Shown here: one piece after another, positions 58,610-64,000 of the stretch
Layout of the letters: every line of letters starts with the position of its first letter
Position numbering within the stretch: position 1 is the first letter of the stretch
Source: Blasia pusilla
Lineage: Eukaryota > Marchantiophyta > Marchantiopsida > Blasiales
NCBI GenBank assembly: GCA_050084515.1
Contig: CM114273.1
Location: 14,384,001-14,448,000, forward strand
Reading direction: 5' to 3'
DNA: 64,000 bases
The notes under the pieces: model-generated
Seen by the model: only the letters and a program-made list of their open reading frames with translations
Databases searched by the model: none
Told to the model about the DNA's origin: nothing
Translations under genes and position numbers: made by a program

Positions 58610-60850
58610 GCCTTCCTCTCCGGCCCCTCTCCGGCTCGGTGTGAGATCTACTTGAAGCTCAGGGAGTGCAAGTCCAAGTAGTTTTCGGTGCCTCTAGGGT
58701 TTAGCCAGTTGCTCTTCCCTCCTGATTCCACCTACGGTCTTACATTTCAGTGAGAAGTCACTGTCATAACAGAGATCTGCACACAACCCATCACTTTTCA
58801 GCCAATAATCTTCACAAAGACGAGCGGTTATGACCGACGACTGCATCAATCATAGCAGATGGATGCATAGAGCTCTGCAGACTTCGGAAGCTCGAGGAGA
58901 TCCCGAATCTCGTGGGGGAGTGGAAAAGCGAGTTCTGGACTTTCGTGTGCTCCCAACATTCCGGACATGGACTGGTAGGGATGTGAGCTCGAGGATTTGC
59001 TTTTCATTGTGCGTCGTTTACTTGGCAGCAAGACGATGATTTTTCTCTGACTCTGACTCTGACTCTGACTCTGACTTCGAGCGGCTTCGCATGATACCGT
59101 TGCCCTGTAGGTGCAGCTAGATGATGTTCCCATGATCTCTCATGATGCACAAACGACGAGGGTTTAGAGGGTTTCTCAACTCTAGGGATTTGGTTGGTGG
59201 TCAAAAGCGTGAAATTTTGAGAGGGTGATGGAGTGGCTGGGCAGTTTGAAGAATAGAGAGTTGGTCCAATCAGTGGACGGAGTATAGAGGATGTAGAGCT
59301 CGAATATATGCTTTCCCTCCTGATGCCCCAACTTCCACAGATGTCCTTCATCTGCTTTCTCTGAAGTTTCGGTTGATCTTTTGTCGTTTTCTAGTCATTT
59401 GCTTCAGGCTTCTTGTGAATGTGAGATAGGGGACAATCCATCCCCACCCCTTGGTTTGTTACTATGAGAAGTCCCAAGATAGATGTCACTGTTGGCTTAT
59501 TTGTCTCAAACGACAGCAGTCAGCAAGAGCATTGCACTCACTCAAAGCCATAAATTCAACTGCTCTGTCTGGAGATCAGAGACCAATTTTGTCATATGCC
59601 TCCTTGGCATTGCTGCAAGAGAATTCAGCTCCTATCTCGAACACTAGTCCAAAAAGCTGAAAGCAAATAATTATCATTGTGAGCTGATTCCTATGGATTG
59701 CTGCAAGCTTTTCACCTTCCAATGGTGCAGTACTAAGATTTTAAGACATTGAAAATTTTTGTCGGCATATTGAACTAGAGAATTGAAGGTGATAGTAATC
59801 CCTCTACAGTAACACACCTAACCCATACTGCCGATGCACTTCAGGGATTCAACAAGGATCCTCCACATCTTTTAATCCAGATTATGTCGATCTCAGAGGC
59901 ACCTTTTACATAAGCCATGACCATGCTTTTGTTCTTCCTCTGATTCCACATACGAAGGAATCTTGAGTGCAAAATAGGACTAGGAGATTGCACTGATTTC
60001 CAGGTTCATGAGAACTCGGCGAGTCATGCGACACATCACGGAAGAAGGTTATCCCCAGAACATGAAAAGAAACATGAATTAAGTAGGTAGAAGACTTCAC
60101 AAGGCATGCCAGCTCTTTCACAATCCATTCAGTTGGACTAAACGCCCTCTCTCTACACATTTGGCAAGAGACAATCTTGGATCTTGCTCTTCAACCAGAA
60201 TTCAGAATTGCAAGAGGATGATCTTTTACTCGGTTGGACCATTACAGGATGTGCTCTTCATTTGTAGATTCGGTCTCTTGAGTGTTGTCCATTACAGCTA
60301 GTGCGAAGCTCAGGATGAAAAAAATTTGTGATCTCTAGTATGTTTCAGCAACTTGGATCGTGCCTAGAGTAGTTATATGCCTGCTGAGGTGCACTTCAAG
60401 GAGATCTTATGATTTTGGCAAGATACCTCCAGGACCCTCAGTTGCAGTGCCCCTTCAATGTAATTACTAATTCTCTGACTAACATGATACAGCTCATGAT
60501 GGGCGGCCAAGTTTTAGAGCTTATATGAAACAACATGAATACCTGTGATTTCCTACTATGAAGACAATTATTTTGCCAATCCCTCTACTTTGTCAAGATT
60601 ACTCTCTTTTACTCCGTCATGCTCCACGAGGAAGTCTCGTAAATATGGAAAAACTTCCTCTTTTGCCTGCAAGTTCAATTCATTCACAGAACATGTGCTC
60701 AAAAATGGTGGTTCTGTTAACAAGACTGCTGTGGTGACATGTATTCAAGAAACTGAAGTCCCATCACTAATACAACAAAGGTGCAGTAGAGCTGTTGAAA
60801 GGATGGTGAAATGTTTCCAAGAGTCTTTCATGCAAGAGAGTGGCACTTAC
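58610..60850. other. intergenic; includes a hexanucleotide repeat; terminal hydrolase exon not located
   Basis: Holds the CNX3 promoter and the 3' end of the alpha/beta hydrolase gene. A (CTCTGA)n hexanucleotide array of about five units lies at 59045-59077. The last exon of the hydrolase should lie here on the minus strand, but I could not identify it with confidence. Confidence 0.6.
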
Positions 60851-63800
60851 TGCTTGAGTGCAAACAATATCGTAGTGACCAAAATGTCTTCCATTTGGTC
60901 CTCCAAACATCTTGTAGGTGACCTTCTCTTCTGGGAATTCTTTTGCAGTATCTACAACCAAACAAGGTCAATCAGGTATTGTCCTAGACGTTTCTCAATC
61001 CTCGACAAATGGAGGAAAGACTCTGCAGCCAAATTTGACAGAACCAACACCAAAGGAGTACGCACTTACCAAGAACAGCCACAGGAGGACAGATCAAATC
61101 TTTATCAGCCGCTACGGCAAGAACCGGTACATCGACGTTCCCTATGTTTTCCTTGTACTTGATTGTACCGTCACGATTTTGCAATCCTCCTGGCTGAAAA
61201 ACTGAGGTAAGATGAAGCAAGAGTTTCACAGGAACAGTACCTGCACAGATGATACTAGAGAATAAGTCGTCACATTTTGTCAAACAAGTTGTCCTTCCTG
61301 ATGCCTTGCCACCCCAAGACCGAAGCACAAATATGTACCTGGATCGCCACATGTAAACTTCAAGGAGAATTGACATACCAAAATTATTCAGCATCAGCTT
61401 CGAAAGCAGCTCAGTTTCCATCACGTTTTGAGCTGAAATGTTGTAACCAACCCACGCCAGAGGATATGGAGACCTTGTAACCAGTGGCTGAATAGCTGTC
61501 ATGAGTGCTCCAAGGGGGACTACTGGCACGTTCATGACCTGAGCTGGCTCAGCCTGTAATCATTGCCATGATCGTTAAATTCCTGTTCTATACCATCCAA
61601 AAATCTTCCATGAGCTTATGAGGAATTGGGCGAGAGCAAGAGGATGAATACTTCATCCTCTTGCTCTCACGGCTAGTCAAGTGTGTAGCTTTGAAGATGA
61701 CACCAAATTTCCTTCTATGGCAAGACACATAAAAAGGACAGTTTCTCTGGCCTCCACAGTTCATATAGGGTATGATGCAAACAAAACATGAATAGAAGGC
61801 TCTACTTGCCAAAGGTAGCAACATCTTGAGTGACGAATCCGAAACTTGATAGTCCAATGCTGATGCCAGTGAAACCACAGCTGCAAGTCCAGAATTCGCC
61901 CCTGCCAATGCAACTCACACCTTTTAGTAGAAGCCCATGACGACTTTTCGCAAGACCTCCAGGAAGCAGCCAACACCTGGGCAAATCCTCCTGGTGCTAA
62001 CATCGACTGTCCCCAATCAACAACAGCACACTCTCATCTAGCAGATGTTATACCACCACAACATCTGCTAGATGATCCAAGAGGCTCGCACGGTTATCCC
62101 GAGACATTTCTTTCAACCCAGGACTGAGGGATGATGGCATCTTGGGCCCCCAGGAAAATGATGAAAACAAAAGAGGGGATCTGCATACCTACCACTAGCA
62201 GACAGATGTGCATACAGCACTATACCACCCATCGAATGGCCCACACTGAGAACTTTCCCATCGACTGGATTGGTTTTGCTCTGAACGTACTCCATCTGTA
62301 AGAACAAATTTAGCACTTTTATAAGATCGCTTATGATAAGATCCACGCAGGTACAGAGATATTAACCCATTTGACAACCCGAACCTCCATCACAGGGTGC
62401 TCCCAATTGACGTGCAAATGACAACTCCCGTCTGCTAGAGCAGCAGCAGAAATCATGGTCGCAAGCCCTTTCGATGCAAGAGATGAAGCAACTCGTCATG
62501 GCAGTAGTAAACGCACCGCTGTAGGGAAATCCTCATAAAGGTAATTGTCGAAATCCCAATCGTATTTTGCTATGAGATCCACAATCTTCTGGAATTCATC
62601 GACCGTGCTGCTTAGTCTTCCTTGCAAATCCGACACTGTCGGAGAAACTGCGACCTGACCGTCTTCCAGCAACTTCTCCAACCTCTTCCTCAATTCTGCA
62701 ACTTGAGATGGGATCAGTGCACCGTTTTCCCTGGCTTCAATCAGACTTGCCAGCCACTCTCTGAGCTCATTAACCCGTCCGGACTGGAGGTTATACTCGA
62801 TGAGACTAGACATCCTCTCAATTAAACGAGCTGAGAGAGTTTTGGCCTCCCCAGAAGAAAGGAGACGAGTCAGTTTATTTGACAGTTTCAAGATGGTGTT
62901 GGATATTCGTGTTGCAGTGCTCCAAGCTTCCCAAGACGCCCCTCCCCGCGCCGCCTTTAAGCTGGCTTCCATCGCCTCTTGTGATTCAGCTACAGTCCGT
63001 TCTTCACCGGAAGAATCGGACCCCAATCCTGTCTCGTCGTCCATCTCGCTGCTCACATTTCTCGGTTTCTCGGTGTGCTCAACTGCAGATCCATTTCCAC
63101 TCTTCGAATCCTCTATCTCAATCTTGACGCCGTCGCCGACATCTTCGGCAGTCTTCTCCTCGTCCTCGAGCTCCATTTCAGATTTGCTGAGCCCTGAACC
63201 TCGTACCTCCAAAATCCATGTGTCGAATCCTGCTTCCGCCATGTAGCGAGCCATGGACACCTGCATGGGAAACCGATAATTTACGATTCGGGTGAGGGGA
63301 GAGCTCACAAATCTGGTCCTACTATGCGGAACCCTCTGATATAGCATGCCTTGTTTATTCCAGCCATGCTGAAGAAACGCTGTTGGAACTGGTGAGGCAT
63401 GAATGAATAAAGCACAGATGCGGAAGAATTTCGCCAATGAACTTACGCTGGGGTGTAAGTCGAATCCCAAGGCGTTTGTGCCAATGCCAGATAACATAAG
63501 CAGGGGGTGATTTCTTTTCGGTGCCTGCAAGCAATCACAAACGACGGATACAACAAATCATCACGGACCGGACCAGAGTACCTTCAACCTCCGCAACGAC
63601 TCCAGATCTCCGCTCAAGAGAATTCCAAAGGATCAAAGAAGACTCCCGTCCTTCTGTTAGGAAATTCCGTCACCGCGCGCGGCCACATACGCAGAATAGG
63701 AACAAGAACCGGATGACTGCAGTAACGAGGCCGCGTACGAGATTTTGTGTGAAGGCGCCATTTCTCGCAGTTTCTGAACGCAATTCGGGAATTCAATCAC

Positions 63801-64000
63801 AGCCAAAGAAAAAGAAGAACAACGAGAGCATACGTCGGGGGCGGGAAGGTAGCGCCAGAGAGCAAGCCTCCAATTGGTTCCAGGAACTCCGACATAGTGC
63901 AATTCGTCAGCCGTGCAAATCTCCGGCTTCGAGCCAACGTCATCCAACCCCTCCGCTACTTGCTCCAGCAAATTCTCCCCGAGAATCTCCTCCTCCTCCT
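60851..64000 (-). CDS. plant alpha/beta hydrolase, multi-exon, 5' end beyond the window
   Basis: Exons inferred from splice sites and phase: from beyond 64000 to 63834; 63524-63447; 63260-62517; 62295-62193; 61901-61810; 61553-61379; 61240-61070; 60951-60851, then a terminal exon not found. All phases agree. The intron after 61810 has a GC donor (GCAAGT) instead of GT. The fold is clear: strand before LSGIGTNALGFD, then GFDTWILEVRGSGLS, nucleophile elbow VGHSMGGIVLY (Ser), acid in VLAVAADKDLICPP, and the His in GRHFGHYDIV. The 248-codon exon carries a ~200-residue insertion between early strands and the elbow: acidic first, then helical (REWLASLIEARENG, VAELRKRLEKLLEDG). The family resembles Arabidopsis At1g15060 (from memory). 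Substrate unknown. Confidence 0.88.

Overview
The window is nuclear DNA of a land plant or close streptophyte relative. Host genes have GT-AG introns of roughly 90-390 bases, and most of the sequence is decayed plant-type transposable elements: Ty1/copia, Ty3/gypsy, Helitron, MULE with SWIM zinc finger, and a non-LTR element with a restriction-like endonuclease. I lean towards a seedless plant, but the sequence alone does not fix this. Recognisable host genes are few: RUVBL2 (30.9-32.4 kb, +), CNX3/MoaC (57.6-58.6 kb, -) and a plant alpha/beta hydrolase (60.9 kb to the window end, -).

Layout. 0-2.2 kb: 3' end of a decayed copia element. 3.6-5.16 and 15.4-17.8 kb: two halves of one minus-strand Helitron, split by a nested Ty3/gypsy element (copy 1, about 5.16-15.41 kb). 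Copy 1 itself carries a 1.28 kb insertion in its integrase. 19.7-23.5 kb: two related solo LTRs, one with a clean 5-bp target-site duplication, the other containing a small inverted-repeat transposon. 24.4-26.2 kb: plus-strand Helitron helicase remnant. 26.9-30.1 kb: non-LTR retrotransposon. 30.3-30.9 kb: a ~141-bp minisatellite directly upstream of RUVBL2. 36.2-38.3 kb: two unrecognised broken genes. 38.3-46.87 kb: gypsy copy 2, flanked by the target-site duplication AGGAG. 47.4-53.0 kb: a decayed MULE/SWIM transposase-like gene and a zinc-finger fragment. 53-57.5 kb: no recognised gene. 57.5-64 kb: CNX3 and the hydrolase.

Main discovery candidate. Both gypsy copies carry a C5-cytosine DNA methyltransferase domain between protease and reverse transcriptase. 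The family also has a PHD finger after the integrase, best seen in copy 2. The order is LTR - gag (two zinc knuckles) - protease - DNMT - RT - RNase H - integrase - PHD - LTR. Such an element could both write DNA methylation and read histone marks. DNMT capture by retrotransposons has been described in dinoflagellates and in charophyte algae (de Mendoza and colleagues, 2018, from memory); I do not know of a description of the DNMT plus PHD combination.

Both copies are inactive as read. Copy 1 has nonsense changes, lacks the protease active-site segment and most of the PHD finger, and has the integrase insertion. Copy 2 lacks the RT core and has many single-base gaps. Many of those gaps lie at CAG/CTG sites and may be sequencing error at methylated CHG positions rather than real decay.
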